This document shows positions 27,596 to 37,847 of a DNA stretch of 64,000 nt, in pieces (the stretch's first letter is position 1; each line of letters starts with the position of its first letter). This DNA is from Nitrospira sp. (GTDB lineage: Bacteria; Nitrospirota; Nitrospiria; Nitrospirales; Nitrospiraceae). Below the pieces are notes generated by a model, which did not search any database, was not told where the DNA came from, and saw nothing but the letters and a program-made list of their open reading frames with translations. The stretch spans positions 152,464 through 216,463 of the forward strand of contig SWDI01000001.1 of assembly GCA_005116955.1 (NCBI GenBank), written 5' to 3'. Made by a program: the position numbers and the translations under genes.

Positions 27596-30006
27596 CGAAG
27601 CAGTATGAGGGGACTATGCAACGAACAAAGCCGAAGATGTTGAATCAGGACCAACTAAAGAAAGTGGATGCCTATTGGCGAGCGGCCAATTATCTGTCGG
27701 TCGGACAGATCTATCTCTACGACAACCCGTTACTAAAGAAACCGCTCGCGCGGACTCAAATCAAGCCGCGCCTGCTCGGTCATTGGGGCACGACCCCGGG
27801 CCTGAATTTTATCTACGTGCATCTGAACCGGATCATCACACAACACGATCTCACTATGATCTATATCGCCGGTCCCGGCCACGGCGGACCAGGGCTTGTT
27901 GCCAATGCCTATCTCGAAGGCACGTACAGCGAAGTCTATCCGGACGTCTCGCAGGACGAGCAGGGCATGAAGCGGTTGTTCAAGCAGTTTTCGTTTCCCG
28001 GTGGCATTCCCAGCCACGTCGCGCCGGAAACGCCGGGCTCTATTCATGAGGGCGGTGAATTAGGCTACTCACTGTCACATGCTTATGGTGCGGTGTTCGA
28101 TAATCCGGATCTCATCGCAACCTGCGTGGTCGGCGACGGGGAAGCGGAAACCGGCCCGCTCGCCACGAGCTGGCATTCCAACAAGTTTCTGAATCCGGTC
28201 ATCGACGGGGTCGTCCTGCCGATTCTCCATTTGAACGGTTACAAGATTGCCAATCCCACGGTTCTGGCCAGGATCAGTCATGGTGAGCTGGAGCAACTGT
28301 TTCGCGGCTACGGCTACCGCCCCTACTTCGTCGAGGGCCGCGATCCGTCGAAGATGCACCAACTCATGGCCGCGACGCTCGACGCTGTCATGCAAGACAT
28401 CCAACGAATCAAAACTGCCTCGCGCAAAGAGGGCACCCCAAAGCGCCCACTCTGGCCCATGATTGTGCTCCGAACACCCAAAGGCTGGACCTGTCCTCCA
28501 CAGATCGACGGGAAGCGGACTGAGGATTACTGGCGTTCGCACCAGGTTCCCATGAGCGACATGGACAAGCCGGCACATGTGAAGATTCTTGAACAGTGGA
28601 TGAAAAGCTACAAGCCTCAGGAACTGTTTGACAAGTCCGGGCGATTCAAGCCCGAACTCGCCGAACTGGCGCCCAAGGGTGATCGGCGCATGAGCGCAAA
28701 TCCTCACGCAAACGGTGGGCTGCTGTTGAAAGATTTGCGGCTGCCGGATTTTCGTCGGTACGCTGTCGCGGTGAAAAGGCCTGGTGCCGTTGAAGCCGAG
28801 GCGACCCGCATCATGGGAGCGTTTCTACGGGACACGATGAAGATCAATATGGAGCACCGGAACTTTCGCCTCTTCAGTCCGGATGAGAACAATTCCAACC
28901 GTTGGCAAGACGTCTTGGACATCACCAACCGTGCCTGGATGGCAGAACGCCAGCCCTACGACGACCACCTGGCACCGGACGGCCGGGTGATGGAGATGCT
29001 CAGTGAGCACCAGTGCCAGGGGTGGCTGGAAGGCTATCTGTTGACGGGCCGGCACGGATTCTTTTCCTGCTATGAGGCCTTCATCCACATCATCGACTCG
29101 ATGTTCAATCAACATGCCAAATGGCTCAAGGTCTGCAACCACATCCCGTGGCGACGACCGATTGCCTCGCTGAATTATTTGTTGTCCTCCCATGTCTGGC
29201 GGCAGGATCACAATGGTTTCAGCCATCAAGATCCTGGGTTTATCGATCACGTGGTCAACAAGAAAGCCGAGGTGATCCGGGTCTATCTGCCACCCGATGC
29301 CAATACGTTGCTGTCTGTCACCGACCACTGTCTGCGCAGTCGCAACCATGTGAACGTGATTGTGGCGGGCAAGCAGTCGGCGCCGCAATGGCTCGACATG
29401 GATGCTGCGGTGAAGCATTGCACAGCCGGCATCGGCATTTGGGAATGGGCGAGTAACGATCGGAATAGTGAACCGGACGTGGTCATGGCCTGTTGCGGCG
29501 ATGTGCCCACGCTGGAAACGCTGGCGGCCGTCTCCTTGTTGCGGCGGTACTTGCCGGATGTGAAAGTGCGAGTGGTCAACGTGGTGGATCTCATGAAGCT
29601 GCAACCATCCGCAGAACATCCGAACGGATTGTCCGACAAGGATTTCGATGCCTTGTTCACGACGGACAAGCCGGTCATCTTCGCGTTCCACGGCTACCCG
29701 TGGCTGATCCACCGGCTCACCTACCGACGGACGAATCACAAGAACCTGCACGTGCGCGGGTACAAAGAAGAAGGGACCACGTCGACCCCGTTCGATATGG
29801 TGGTGATGAATGATCTCGACCGGTTTCATCTGGTCGCCGATGTCATCGACCGGATCCCACTACGCGGCTCGCGGGCCGACTATGCCAAGCAGGCTCTTCG
29901 TGACAAACGCATCGAACACAAGCAGTACATCGCTGAGCATGGTGAAGACATGTCGGAGATCCGTGAATGGAAGTGGAGTGGGAGCAGGAAGTCTGTCAGA
30001 AAGTAG
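27592..30006 (+). CDS. xfp: Xylulose 5-phosphate/fructose 6-phosphate phosphoketolase
   Basis: Thiamine-diphosphate enzyme that splits xylulose 5-phosphate (and often fructose 6-phosphate) to acetyl phosphate plus an aldose phosphate. 804 residues, typical. Motifs: [59 protein letters not shown], the ThDP-binding [20 protein letters not shown], and HSHQ-like [18 protein letters not shown] near the C-terminus. Start is GTG 27592, overlapping the ackA stop, or ATG 27616, which has GAGGGG upstream. With glgP and ackA it forms a glycogen-to-acetate route that yields ATP without respiration. Confidence 0.95.
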   Translation: MTKQYEGTMQRTKPKMLNQDQLKKVDAYWRAANYLSVGQIYLYDNPLLKKPLARTQIKPRLLGHWGTTPGLNFIYVHLNRIITQHDLTMIYIAGPGHGGPGLVANAYLEGTYSEVYPDVSQDEQGMKRLFKQFSFPGGIPSHVAPETPGSIHEGGELGYSLSHAYGAVFDNPDLIATCVVGDGEAETGPLATSWHSNKFLNPVIDGVVLPILHLNGYKIANPTVLARISHGELEQLFRGYGYRPYFVEGRDPSKMHQLMAATLDAVMQDIQRIKTASRKEGTPKRPLWPMIVLRTPKGWTCPPQIDGKRTEDYWRSHQVPMSDMDKPAHVKILEQWMKSYKPQELFDKSGRFKPELAELAPKGDRRMSANPHANGGLLLKDLRLPDFRRYAVAVKRPGAVEAEATRIMGAFLRDTMKINMEHRNFRLFSPDENNSNRWQDVLDITNRAWMAERQPYDDHLAPDGRVMEMLSEHQCQGWLEGYLLTGRHGFFSCYEAFIHIIDSMFNQHAKWLKVCNHIPWRRPIASLNYLLSSHVWRQDHNGFSHQDPGFIDHVVNKKAEVIRVYLPPDANTLLSVTDHCLRSRNHVNVIVAGKQSAPQWLDMDAAVKHCTAGIGIWEWASNDRNSEPDVVMACCGDVPTLETLAAVSLLRRYLPDVKVRVVNVVDLMKLQPSAEHPNGLSDKDFDALFTTDKPVIFAFHGYPWLIHRLTYRRTNHKNLHVRGYKEEGTTSTPFDMVVMNDLDRFHLVADVIDRIPLRGSRADYAKQALRDKRIEHKQYIAEHGEDMSEIREWKWSGSRKSVRK

Positions 30007-30178
30007 CTTGATAAACACAAAAGGGGTCTGTCTCGTACAACAGCTTTTGAGAAAGCCTTGTGAGCCCAGCTAACCACCCACCAAAACACATGAATTTCCT
30101 CACTAAATATGCTATCGAAAGGGGCTGTGAACAGCGTACAGTGTGCCTCTTTCAAGAACATCACAGTGGAGGAAAGGA

Positions 30179-31144
30179 ATGGGTCAGACTGTGCTGTGCG
30201 ATCGATGGATTATCGGAGCATTTTCTCTTATGGTTCTGCTGGCAGGACAAGCCCATGCTGGCCATACAAATCACAAGGAGCCGGGTGACTCGGGGCCGAA
30301 GGAGTTGCTCGATTGTCGGTACGGACAAACCTACGAGAAAATCGACGGCGAAGCAGTCGGTGAAGCCTTTCCTTCCGACGACGTCTTCCGTCCCCTGTTG
30401 GCGGACCCCAAGCAGCCGCAGTTCTTTGCGACCTGGCGAGCGACCCGGTCACGTACCGACCGCACCACCTCCAACATCGGGTCGGTGGCGATCGGAGAAA
30501 ACTTCGGCTTTTATACAAGGCGGGAAGGATGCAATGGATGGCAGATCAGCCTGCTCACCGGCATTTTTGCTCAATTCGACTTGGATGAAAAGAATGCCCA
30601 ACTGATCAACACGGACTTCAATGTCGGCATCCCAATTACGTGGCGCTCAGGAAATTGGTCCGCACGATTGCGCTATTACCATCAAAGCAGCCACATCGGC
30701 GACGAGTTTTTGGCGGCCAACCCAGGGTTCAAGTCGATCACGTTTATTCTTGAGGAGGTGGACGCAATTCTCTCCTATGAGTACAAATGGGCGCGCCTGT
30801 ACGGAGGGGCCGCGTATCTGGTGCATCGTGAGCCAGCTACGATCGACCGTGCCCGACTCCAATGGGGATTCGAACTACGGGCGCCATCGAGGCGTACGCA
30901 GATCTTGGCTCCCTTCCTCGACCGGCTGATCGTCACGCCCGTGCTGTCCGCGGACTTCAAGTCAGCGGAAGAGCACAGCTGGATCATCGACACCAATGTG
31001 CTCGGCGGTTTTGAATGGTCTCGAACGGGAACGCGCCGGCATTTTCGGATCATGGCGACCTATTTCCACGGCTATAATCCCTATGGACAATTTTTCAACC
31101 AGAAGATCGAATCGATAGGTCTTGGGGCCTACTTCACGTTTTAG
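30179..31144 (+). CDS. DUF1207 family exported protein
   Basis: Product of 321 residues with a signal peptide (IIGAFSLMVLLAGQAHA). The mature part is rich in aromatic residues and alternating strands (GFYTRREGCNGWQISLLTGI, SARLRYYHQSSHIGDEFL, VTPVLSADFKSAEEH) and ends in a Phe-terminated strand, the look of an outer-membrane beta-barrel. Family membership (DUF1207) is recognised from the IGSVAIGENFGFYT and HQSSHIGDE segments; the function is unknown. ATG 30179 is chosen over 30143 because AGTGGAGGAA precedes it and the signal peptide starts properly there. FtsH follows 47 bases downstream. Confidence 0.75.
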   Translation: MGQTVLCDRWIIGAFSLMVLLAGQAHAGHTNHKEPGDSGPKELLDCRYGQTYEKIDGEAVGEAFPSDDVFRPLLADPKQPQFFATWRATRSRTDRTTSNIGSVAIGENFGFYTRREGCNGWQISLLTGIFAQFDLDEKNAQLINTDFNVGIPITWRSGNWSARLRYYHQSSHIGDEFLAANPGFKSITFILEEVDAILSYEYKWARLYGGAAYLVHREPATIDRARLQWGFELRAPSRRTQILAPFLDRLIVTPVLSADFKSAEEHSWIIDTNVLGGFEWSRTGTRRHFRIMATYFHGYNPYGQFFNQKIESIGLGAYFTF

Positions 31145-31191
31145 GGACTCTCTGGTCGCGACCCTCGTATTCTTGAAAAGGAGCGAGAACG

Positions 31192-32994
31192 ATGAATAAA
31201 ACAACCTCCTTTTCCATTTGGTACGTGCTCCTCGCCATCATGGCCGTGGTGCTCGTACATGATTTCATCCTAGCCCTGAATAAGGTCGAAGAGCTCCCCT
31301 ACAGTCAGTTTAAGAGTTTGGTGGTCACCGGGAAAGTGGCGGAAGTCTCCGTGACCAGCCACATCCTGACCGGCAAGTTGAAGGCCGAAGGCGAATCCAA
31401 GGAGCAGAAAGCCTTTACGACCGTGCGCGTCGACGATCCGGACCTGGTCCGCGAACTCAACCAACACGGGGTTACGTTCACCGGTGTCATTGAATCCACG
31501 TTTTGGCGCGATGTCCTCTCATGGGTGATCCCGGTTGCATTGTTCGGTGGCATCTGGTTCTTCATCTTTCGCCGGTTTGGCCAGGCCCAAGGCGGCTTCA
31601 TGCAGGTGGGGCAATCCAAAGCGAAGATCTACGTGGAGAAGGACATTAAGGTCACGTTCGCGGATGTCGCCGGGGTGGACGAAGCCAAAGAAGAACTGGG
31701 TGAGGTGATCGAGTTCCTGAAGACGCCGGAAAAGTTCACCAAACTTGGCGGCAAGATTCCCAAGGGCATACTCCTGGTCGGTCCACCCGGGACCGGCAAG
31801 ACGTTGCTGGCTCGTGCGGTGGCCGGTGAGGCTGGGGTGACGTTCTTCAGCATCAGCGGCTCGGAGTTCGTCGAAATGTTCGTCGGGGTCGGGGCGGCCC
31901 GGGTCCGTGATCTCTTCGATCAGGCCAAGCTGAAAGCCCCCTGCATTATTTTCATCGATGAGTTGGATGCGCTCGGAAAAGCCCGTGGCGCGGGGCCCAT
32001 GGGGCATGAGGAGCGGGAGCAAACGCTCAATCAGCTGCTGGTCGAGATGGACGGCTTTGATCCTCGCATCGGCGTCATTCTCATGGCCGCGACCAATCGC
32101 CCTGAGATTCTGGATCCCGCGTTGCTGCGGGCCGGCCGATTCGATCGTCATGTGGTGGTGGACCGTCCGGACAAGATCGGTCGCCTTGCCATTCTTCGCG
32201 TGCATGCCAAACAGGTGACACTGGGCCCCGACGCGGATCTGGAAAACATCGCTGCGATGACGCCCGGGTTCTCCGGAGCAGATTTGGCCAACATCATCAA
32301 TGAGGCGGCGTTGCTGGCGGTGCGGCGCGGCAAGGATCAGGTCGGTTTTTCTGAATTGCAGGAGGCGGTCGAGCGAGTCATTGCCGGCTTGGAGAAGAAG
32401 AATCGCGTCTTGAATAAGATGGAGAAGGAGCGGGTGGCCTACCATGAGACGGGCCATGCCCTCGTCGCCATGTCTTTGCCGGGGATGGATCAGGTACAGA
32501 AGATCTCGATCATTCCGCGCGGCGTGGCGGCTCTCGGCTATACCTTGCAACTTCCGACAGAAGACCGGTTTCTGATGACGAAATCGGAATTGGAGAATAA
32601 AGTTGCCGTGCTACTCGGCGGGCGGATCGCCGAAGAAACGATCTTTGGGGAAGCCTCCACGGGGGCGCAGAATGATCTGGTCAAGGCCACCGACATTGCA
32701 AAAAGCATGGTAAAGGCTTACGGAATGAGCGCAAAAATGGGCACCATCACGTTGGAACGAGAACGACAGCCCCAGTTCCTCCAACTTCCGGTTGCGTCGG
32801 AGAGAGGGGATTATTCAGAAGAGACAGCTCGTGAAATCGATTGCGAAGTTCGGCGGATCATTGACGAGCAGTACGAACGGGTGAAGCGAATGCTGGAAGA
32901 GAGGAAAGCGGCATTGCAGCAAGGAGCAATGCTCTTGTTGGAACGCGAGGTGATTACGGGGGCTGAGCTGAAAACTATTATGGGGAAGCCGTGA
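31192..32994 (+). CDS. ftsH: ATP-dependent zinc metalloprotease FtsH
   Basis: Membrane-anchored AAA+ protease that degrades misfolded membrane and some soluble regulatory proteins. 600 residues: TM1 (about 7-25), periplasmic domain (about 26-105), TM2 ([19 protein letters not shown]), AAA domain with Walker A GPPGTGKT, Walker [14 protein letters not shown] and second region of homology [20 protein letters not shown], then protease domain with zinc site HETGH. The order and length are standard. AAGGAG lies 9 bases before the start. Its place between stress and envelope genes suggests a second, accessory FtsH; a housekeeping copy may be elsewhere. Confidence 0.95.
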   Translation: MNKTTSFSIWYVLLAIMAVVLVHDFILALNKVEELPYSQFKSLVVTGKVAEVSVTSHILTGKLKAEGESKEQKAFTTVRVDDPDLVRELNQHGVTFTGVIESTFWRDVLSWVIPVALFGGIWFFIFRRFGQAQGGFMQVGQSKAKIYVEKDIKVTFADVAGVDEAKEELGEVIEFLKTPEKFTKLGGKIPKGILLVGPPGTGKTLLARAVAGEAGVTFFSISGSEFVEMFVGVGAARVRDLFDQAKLKAPCIIFIDELDALGKARGAGPMGHEEREQTLNQLLVEMDGFDPRIGVILMAATNRPEILDPALLRAGRFDRHVVVDRPDKIGRLAILRVHAKQVTLGPDADLENIAAMTPGFSGADLANIINEAALLAVRRGKDQVGFSELQEAVERVIAGLEKKNRVLNKMEKERVAYHETGHALVAMSLPGMDQVQKISIIPRGVAALGYTLQLPTEDRFLMTKSELENKVAVLLGGRIAEETIFGEASTGAQNDLVKATDIAKSMVKAYGMSAKMGTITLERERQPQFLQLPVASERGDYSEETAREIDCEVRRIIDEQYERVKRMLEERKAALQQGAMLLLEREVITGAELKTIMGKP

Positions 32995-33084
32995 GCGGAA
33001 GTGAGGGCTTTCTTGTGGTCTTCAGGCGACGGCCCTCATGACGCGTGATGTGTGACGGCGTGACGAGTCGAAGCAATTGATGGA

Positions 33085-34206
33085 GTGAAGCTGGTGGAAC
33101 AACAGGCAACTATCTCTGTCGAGGACAATGTGATTCGCTGCCGAGGATCTTGGACTCTTCCAAATTTGTCCCGGCTGGAGCAGCGAGGCCGAGCGCTTCG
33201 ATGGCCTGAGACCCCTACCGTCCTCTACGACGTCGGCGAAGTGACGGCCATGGATACGGGCGGCGCGCTCATACTGCAGCGCTGCATCGACGGCGTGCGG
33301 CACAAGGGGCAGCAGACTGCACTCCAAGGGTTGAAACCTGAATTCGACGAGTTGCTCAGGAAAGTAGAAGTCGAGTGGTCTCGACCCGAGGGAAGCGGTG
33401 CGGGTCGCGGGATGAGCTGGGTGGAACGTCTCACGCGTGCTGTGCAGTCCCGGCAGGTGTCCACGATTCGTGCGCTCGCATTCGTCGGAGAAAGCACCAT
33501 CGCATTCGGTCGAGCACTGATACGGCCACGCTCCATTCGGTGGCGGGCGCTCTTGCGGATCGTGGAAGTGGATGGTGTGCGGGCCTTGCCGATCACCGGC
33601 CTACTGACGTTTCTGGTCGGTGTCGTGATTGCCTATCAGGGCGCAGAACAACTCCGTAAGTTCGGCACGAACATTTTCATCGTGGATCTGGTCGGTATCT
33701 CCCTGTTGCGAGAAATCGCGCCGTTGATTGTGGCGATCCTCATTGCCGGGAGGTCGGGATCGGCCTATGCTGCCGAGATCGGCACGATGAAGGTCACGGA
33801 AGAATTGGACGCGGTGCGGACGCTGGGTATTTCGCCCATGAACTTGCTCGTGCTGCCGCGAGCGTTTGGCTTGGTCATCGCCCTCCCGCTGTTGACGGTG
33901 TATGCGGATGTCGTGGGCGTATTCGGCGGCATGTTGATCGCGTTGGGGGAACTCAATGTGAGTTTCGTCGAGTTTGTCGCTCGATTCGAGGAAGCGGTTC
34001 CTGTGCGACACTTGCTGATCGGATTAGGGAAGGCGCCATTCTTTGCGGCGATCATCGCCTTGGTGGGCTGTTATCAAGGATTTCAGATCAGAGGTGGTGT
34101 CGACGACGTTGGCCGACACACCACCATCAGTGTCGTGCAGGGGATTTTTCTCGTAATCGTCTTCGACGCACTCTGCAGTATCTTGCTCAATTGGTGGGAT
34201 CTCTAG
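33085..34206 (+). CDS. MlaE-family lipid ABC transporter permease with N-terminal STAS domain
   Basis: Inner-membrane permease of a phospholipid (Mla-like) transporter, 373 residues. The first 105 or so residues form a STAS domain (VIRCRGSWTLPNLSRLEQRG, GALILQRCIDGVRHKGQQTA), normally the separate MlaB. The MlaE half has five to six helices with the family motifs LVGVVIAYQGAEQLRKFGTN, REIAPLIVAILIAGRSGSAY, AEIGTMKVTEELDAVRTLGI and GCYQGFQIRGG. The start is GTG with GATGGAGT just upstream. An inverted-repeat element separates it from the ATPase gene, but the gene order permease/ATPase/MCE/lipoprotein is that of a complete transporter. Confidence 0.92.
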   Translation: MKLVEQQATISVEDNVIRCRGSWTLPNLSRLEQRGRALRWPETPTVLYDVGEVTAMDTGGALILQRCIDGVRHKGQQTALQGLKPEFDELLRKVEVEWSRPEGSGAGRGMSWVERLTRAVQSRQVSTIRALAFVGESTIAFGRALIRPRSIRWRALLRIVEVDGVRALPITGLLTFLVGVVIAYQGAEQLRKFGTNIFIVDLVGISLLREIAPLIVAILIAGRSGSAYAAEIGTMKVTEELDAVRTLGISPMNLLVLPRAFGLVIALPLLTVYADVVGVFGGMLIALGELNVSFVEFVARFEEAVPVRHLLIGLGKAPFFAAIIALVGCYQGFQIRGGVDDVGRHTTISVVQGIFLVIVFDALCSILLNWWDL

Positions 34207-34207
34207 C

Positions 34208-34327
34208 AGGATGTTAAAAAAGTCCGCCAGCGGCGTTCTCGCCTTGCTCAGAGGCTCAACGTACCGAAGCGTACGCCTCGCCTCTTTGCTCGCTGCGGCC
34301 TTGCTGAACGGTCTTTTTGAACATCCT
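34208..34327. repeat. 120-base inverted-repeat element inside the Mla operon
   Basis: Both ends read AGGATGTTnAAAAAGnCCG on opposite strands (34208-34226 and the complement of 34309-34327). Toward the middle a second palindrome occurs, CGTAC/GTACG around CGAAGC (about 34260-34275). No protein is encoded. The structure is that of a small non-autonomous or amplified palindromic repeat; in RNA it would fold into a long hairpin between the permease and ATPase genes and could lower downstream expression. Confidence 0.7.
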
Positions 34328-34380
34328 GGGTCTCTAAGTTTTCAGCGATCTGCGAGCAACGTGATAAGAGGTAGTTTCTG

Positions 34381-35190
34381 ATGCCGTCGGTTACGAACAT
34401 TGAGATACCGGTGATCGACGTGAGCCACGTCGCGACGAAGTTCGGACAGGCCGTCGTGCATGAAGATGTCACTCTCTCTATTCACCGGGGAGAAATTTTC
34501 GCAATTGCTGGTGGCAATGGGTGCGGCAAGACCACGTTATTACGAGAGATCATCGGTCTGATCACGCCCTCGGCCGGAACGATTCGAATTCTTGGGGTAG
34601 ACAGTCGGCAGCTCGAAGAGGGCAACGGCCGACCGATTCACCGGCGGTTCGGTGTGATGTTCCAGCATGGCGCGTTGTTCAGCTCGTTCACGCTGGCGGA
34701 AAATGTTGCCGTGCCCCTGCGCGAGCATACGACGCTGAGTGAGGCACTAATCCGTGCTATTGTCGCTGCCAAGATTGCCATGGTGGGATTACCGTCGGAG
34801 AGTGCCGTGAAGTATCCCAACGAACTCAGCGGAGGGATGCGAAGAAGAGCTGCGCTGGCCCGAGCGATTGTGATGGATCCGGAATTGTTGTTTCTGGACG
34901 AGCCGACCGCTGGGCTCGATCCGATCATCGCTGCAGGATTTGATGACCTCGTACTCTCATTGAAAAGTCTCTTGGGGCTGACGGTGGTGATGGTGACACA
35001 TGATCTGGATTCACTGTGGCGGATCGCCAATCGTGTGGCAGTGCTCGGTCGCGGAACGGTCCTGGGTATCGGAACCATGCAGGAGTTGTCCCGATCAGAC
35101 GATCCCATTATCCGTGAATACTTCCGTGGCCCACGGGGAAGGGCTGCAAGCGAACAGGCGGCGTGGAACCACAATGGGCCGCACACGTGA
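34381..35190 (+). CDS. MlaF-like lipid ABC transporter ATPase
   Basis: Cytoplasmic ATPase of the Mla-type transporter, 269 residues. Walker A GGNGCGKTTL, Q-loop in MFQHGALFSSFTLAENVAVP (the MlaF-type sequence), signature LSGGMRRRAALARA, Walker B LLFLDEPTAGLDP and switch His in VMVTHDLDSL. The C-terminal tail (YFRGPRGRAASEQAAWNHN) fits the short extension by which MlaF contacts its partner. AGAGGT lies before the ATG. It follows the inverted-repeat element and precedes the MCE-domain gene by 75 bases. Confidence 0.93.
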   Translation: MPSVTNIEIPVIDVSHVATKFGQAVVHEDVTLSIHRGEIFAIAGGNGCGKTTLLREIIGLITPSAGTIRILGVDSRQLEEGNGRPIHRRFGVMFQHGALFSSFTLAENVAVPLREHTTLSEALIRAIVAAKIAMVGLPSESAVKYPNELSGGMRRRAALARAIVMDPELLFLDEPTAGLDPIIAAGFDDLVLSLKSLLGLTVVMVTHDLDSLWRIANRVAVLGRGTVLGIGTMQELSRSDDPIIREYFRGPRGRAASEQAAWNHNGPHT

Positions 35191-35265
35191 GGCCCATTGT
35201 CAGAGGAACACGGTTCGTCTCTGAAATTCGAGCGGCGAGATAGGGACGAATAAAGGCGCAAAGAG

Positions 35266-36228
35266 ATGGAACCAAAAGTCAACTATATCTTGGTCGGGTC
35301 GTTCGTCGCGTTTCTTGGAGCGGCTGTCCTAGTCGGCATTTTATGGCTAGGGAAGACCGACTACCGTGGTACATACGACCGATACGAGGCCCATATGAAG
35401 GAATCGGTCGCAGGATTGAGTGTCGACTCCACCGTCAAATATCGTGGTGTTGATGTGGGCCGGGTCAAGGCTATTGCCTTGAATCCTAATAATCCGGAGG
35501 AAGTTCTGCTGACGATGGACATTGTGCGCGGGACGCCGATCAAGAACGACACAATCGCCGTACTGGAAACCCAGGGGCTGACCGGGCTAGCCACCATCAA
35601 TTTGACCGGAGGGAGTCGGGATGCGCCTTCGTTGCAGGCCCAGGAGGGACAAGCCTATCCGGTCATCAAGACCGGTCCCTCACTCTTTTTCCGCTTGGAT
35701 GAAGCAGTTTCCCGCTTACTCTCGGAAGAAGGCCTGGCTCAACTGTTGGTTGATCTTGATTCCGCGGCGAAAGGAGCAGCAAAAGTTCTCGATGAAGACA
35801 ATCGCATACTGCTGAAGCGGACGATCAAGGATCTTTCGGATGTAGCCCAGACGGTTGCGACCCACAAAACTCAAATTGAGCAAAGCTTGAACGGTGCGGC
35901 CAGAAGTGCCGACAACCTAGTCAAACTCACGACATCACTGAACGAGCAAGTTCCAACTCTGCTCGCCGGCCTCAACAAGAGCGTCGCTGCGTTGGGTACA
36001 GCGACAGATGAACTGGCTCGGACCAGCAAGACCATTGGAACCGTTGTCAATGAAGCCAGACCAGAGCTGCAGCAGTTCACGCGGCGGACTTTGCCTGAAG
36101 TCGGGCAGCTGGTCACGGAACTTAGACAGCTCACTGGTACGCTAAATCGGGTGGCCAGAGAATTGGAACGAGAGCCGAGTTCGCTCGTGTTTGGACGAAA
36201 ATCGCTAGCGCGCGGACCAGGAGAATAG
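35266..36228 (+). CDS. MlaD-like MCE-domain lipid-binding protein
   Basis: Periplasmic lipid-binding subunit anchored by one N-terminal helix (YILVGSFVAFLGAAVLVGIL). The MCE domain (about 40-120) contains VAGLSVDSTVKYRGVDVGRV and the central-pore loop ETQGLTGLATINLTGG. From about residue 150 the chain is a long helical region rich in Ser, Thr, Leu and Ala that can form a tube or coiled coil across the periplasm, longer than in E. coli MlaD (183 residues in total). 320 residues. It probably hands phospholipid between the permease and the downstream lipoprotein or outer membrane. Confidence 0.92.
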   Translation: MEPKVNYILVGSFVAFLGAAVLVGILWLGKTDYRGTYDRYEAHMKESVAGLSVDSTVKYRGVDVGRVKAIALNPNNPEEVLLTMDIVRGTPIKNDTIAVLETQGLTGLATINLTGGSRDAPSLQAQEGQAYPVIKTGPSLFFRLDEAVSRLLSEEGLAQLLVDLDSAAKGAAKVLDEDNRILLKRTIKDLSDVAQTVATHKTQIEQSLNGAARSADNLVKLTTSLNEQVPTLLAGLNKSVAALGTATDELARTSKTIGTVVNEARPELQQFTRRTLPEVGQLVTELRQLTGTLNRVARELEREPSSLVFGRKSLARGPGE

Positions 36229-36298
36229 TCTCAAGAGGTGTGACGAAGCGTTTCGGCTGTTTTATTTCTGAAAGGCTTACGGCCGTGAGAGATTACAG

Positions 36299-36931
36299 AT
36301 GAGATATTGGTTGGTCCATGCAGCCTGCGCGCTGATGATGATGACTGGGACCGGCTGCCCGTCGTTCCGCAGTGGCTCTGAAGCGGTTCACACCTATCAG
36401 CTGAGTCTCGATGGGTCGCACAACGAGGCTCGTCCTGCCGGCGGGAACGGTCCGGTTCTTCTGGTCAGCACTCCGCAAGCCGAGCCCGGATTTGAGACGC
36501 CTCGGATGGTGTATGTCAAGCGACCCTATGAGTTGGAATATTTCGCAGCGAATCAATGGGCCGACACACCGGCACGAATGTTCACACCGCTGCTGTTCCA
36601 GGCATTGAGTCAGAGCGGAGCATGGCGCGACGTCGTTCTCTTGCCAAGCTCGGTGACTGGCGACCTCCGACTCGATTCCTATGGGTTTGCCTTACAGCAG
36701 GAATTTCTTCAACAGCCTAGCCGCGTCAGGGTGACATCACGAGCACAATTAGTGGATCTCAAACAATCGACCATTGTAGGAATTCAGACTTTTGAAGCGA
36801 TAGAGCTTGCACCGAGCGAGAATGCCTATGGCGGCGTGCTGGCTGCCAATCGAGCGGTCGCGGCGCTGCTCGATCAGATGGCCTCGTGGCTTCGGGAATG
36901 TGTTCGGCACTCGCCGGAATGCGGTCGTTAG
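36299..36931 (+). CDS. ABC-type transport auxiliary lipoprotein (PqiC/MlaB-operon type)
   Basis: Lipoprotein of 210 residues; the signal ends at TGTGC with the lipidated Cys at about residue 20. The mature part shows the YxLSLDG and RMVYVKRPYELEYFAANQWA pattern of the auxiliary lipoprotein family (DUF330/PqiC), followed by a helix and the LRLDSYGFALQQEFLQQPSR segment. Related proteins form a ring at the outer membrane that docks to MCE tubes. It is the last gene of the Mla-type operon; the following cytochrome gene starts 37 bases later. Confidence 0.82.
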   Translation: MRYWLVHAACALMMMTGTGCPSFRSGSEAVHTYQLSLDGSHNEARPAGGNGPVLLVSTPQAEPGFETPRMVYVKRPYELEYFAANQWADTPARMFTPLLFQALSQSGAWRDVVLLPSSVTGDLRLDSYGFALQQEFLQQPSRVRVTSRAQLVDLKQSTIVGIQTFEAIELAPSENAYGGVLAANRAVAALLDQMASWLRECVRHSPECGR

Positions 36932-36968
36932 CGGGGTGCTTGCAAGACCAAAAGAGAAAGGGAATGTC

Positions 36969-37319
36969 GTGAAAGGCCCTGGCCTCTCTGTCCTTTGCGT
37001 GTTGACGACGGCCTGTTGGCTTGTGGCTTCGACATCCGACCCCGCCGCGGGTGAGCGCAATCTCGCGAGAGGCAAAAAGCTCTATGAGAACTATTGCTTC
37101 GCCTGTCACGGTTCGCAGGGAAAAGGGGATGGGGTTGTCCAGTTTGATCCCCCGGTGGCGGATCTGACATCGAGCGACGTGCTCGTGAAGCCGGATTCCC
37201 GCCTCTTGAAGAGCATCCATGATGGACGACCGAACACAGCCATGGATGCCTGGAAATCTAAATTATCAGACGAGGCCATCCGCGATGTTCTGGCCTATGT
37301 TCTGACCTTCCCTCGCTGA
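36969..37319 (+). CDS. Small monohaem cytochrome c
   Basis: Exported electron carrier of 116 residues. Signal peptide (LSVLCVLTTACWLVAS); haem-binding CFACH near residue 40; distal Met probably in RPNTAMDAWKSKL; ends with the class I helix DVLAYVLTF. It is very similar in layout to the cytochrome at 51014-51403 (CIRCH, KPNTAMGAWKHAL, DVLAYVRTF). The start GTG 36969 follows GAGAAAGGGA; longer frames upstream overlap the lipoprotein gene. Partners are not identifiable. Confidence 0.88.
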   Translation: MKGPGLSVLCVLTTACWLVASTSDPAAGERNLARGKKLYENYCFACHGSQGKGDGVVQFDPPVADLTSSDVLVKPDSRLLKSIHDGRPNTAMDAWKSKLSDEAIRDVLAYVLTFPR

Positions 37320-37337
37320 TTGAGCCGATGAACCAAC

Positions 37338-37820
37338 ATGAAAACCTCCTGGAAAACGGGGATCAGTTTCGGGTTGACGTCGGGGGTCATTACCACGCTT
37401 GGGCTGATGGTGGGACTGCACTCGGGAACGCATTCGCGCGCCATTGTGATCGGTGGAATCCTGACGATAGCCATCGCCGATGCCATGTCAGATGCACTCG
37501 GTATCCATGTGTCCGAAGAGTCGAAGAACAGCGTCCCAGTGAGCCAGGTCTGGGAAGCCACGCTCGCCACATTCGCTGCGAAATTTGTGGTCTCGGCCAC
37601 CTTCGTCGTCCCGGTCCTAATCAGTCCGCTTGATCAGGCGATTGTCATCAGCATAGTCTGGGGACTATTCTTACTCACAGTTCTGAGTTTCTTCATCGCA
37701 CGGGCGCAGGCCATTGCGCCCTGGAAGGTGATTGGTGAACATCTCCTCATCGCCCTGTGTGTCGTAGCGATGACGCATGTGGTCGGCGATTGGGTGAACG
37801 GCTTTGTGGAAACGGAGTGA
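37338..37820 (+). CDS. VIT1/CCC1-family membrane protein
   Basis: Membrane protein of 160 residues with four to five helices. The N-terminal part carries the VIT signature SFGLTSGVITTLGLMVGL and the second-helix motif IADAMSDALGIHVSEESKN, in which Asp and Glu line the metal path. Relatives import iron or manganese into storage compartments or export them from the cytoplasm; the bacterial substrate here is unknown. It lacks the cytoplasmic metal-binding domain of larger members. It sits between a cytochrome gene and a DsrE-like gene. Confidence 0.72.
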   Translation: MKTSWKTGISFGLTSGVITTLGLMVGLHSGTHSRAIVIGGILTIAIADAMSDALGIHVSEESKNSVPVSQVWEATLATFAAKFVVSATFVVPVLISPLDQAIVISIVWGLFLLTVLSFFIARAQAIAPWKVIGEHLLIALCVVAMTHVVGDWVNGFVETE

Positions 37821-37847
37821 TGGGATAAAGCGGTCGGGGACGAAACG

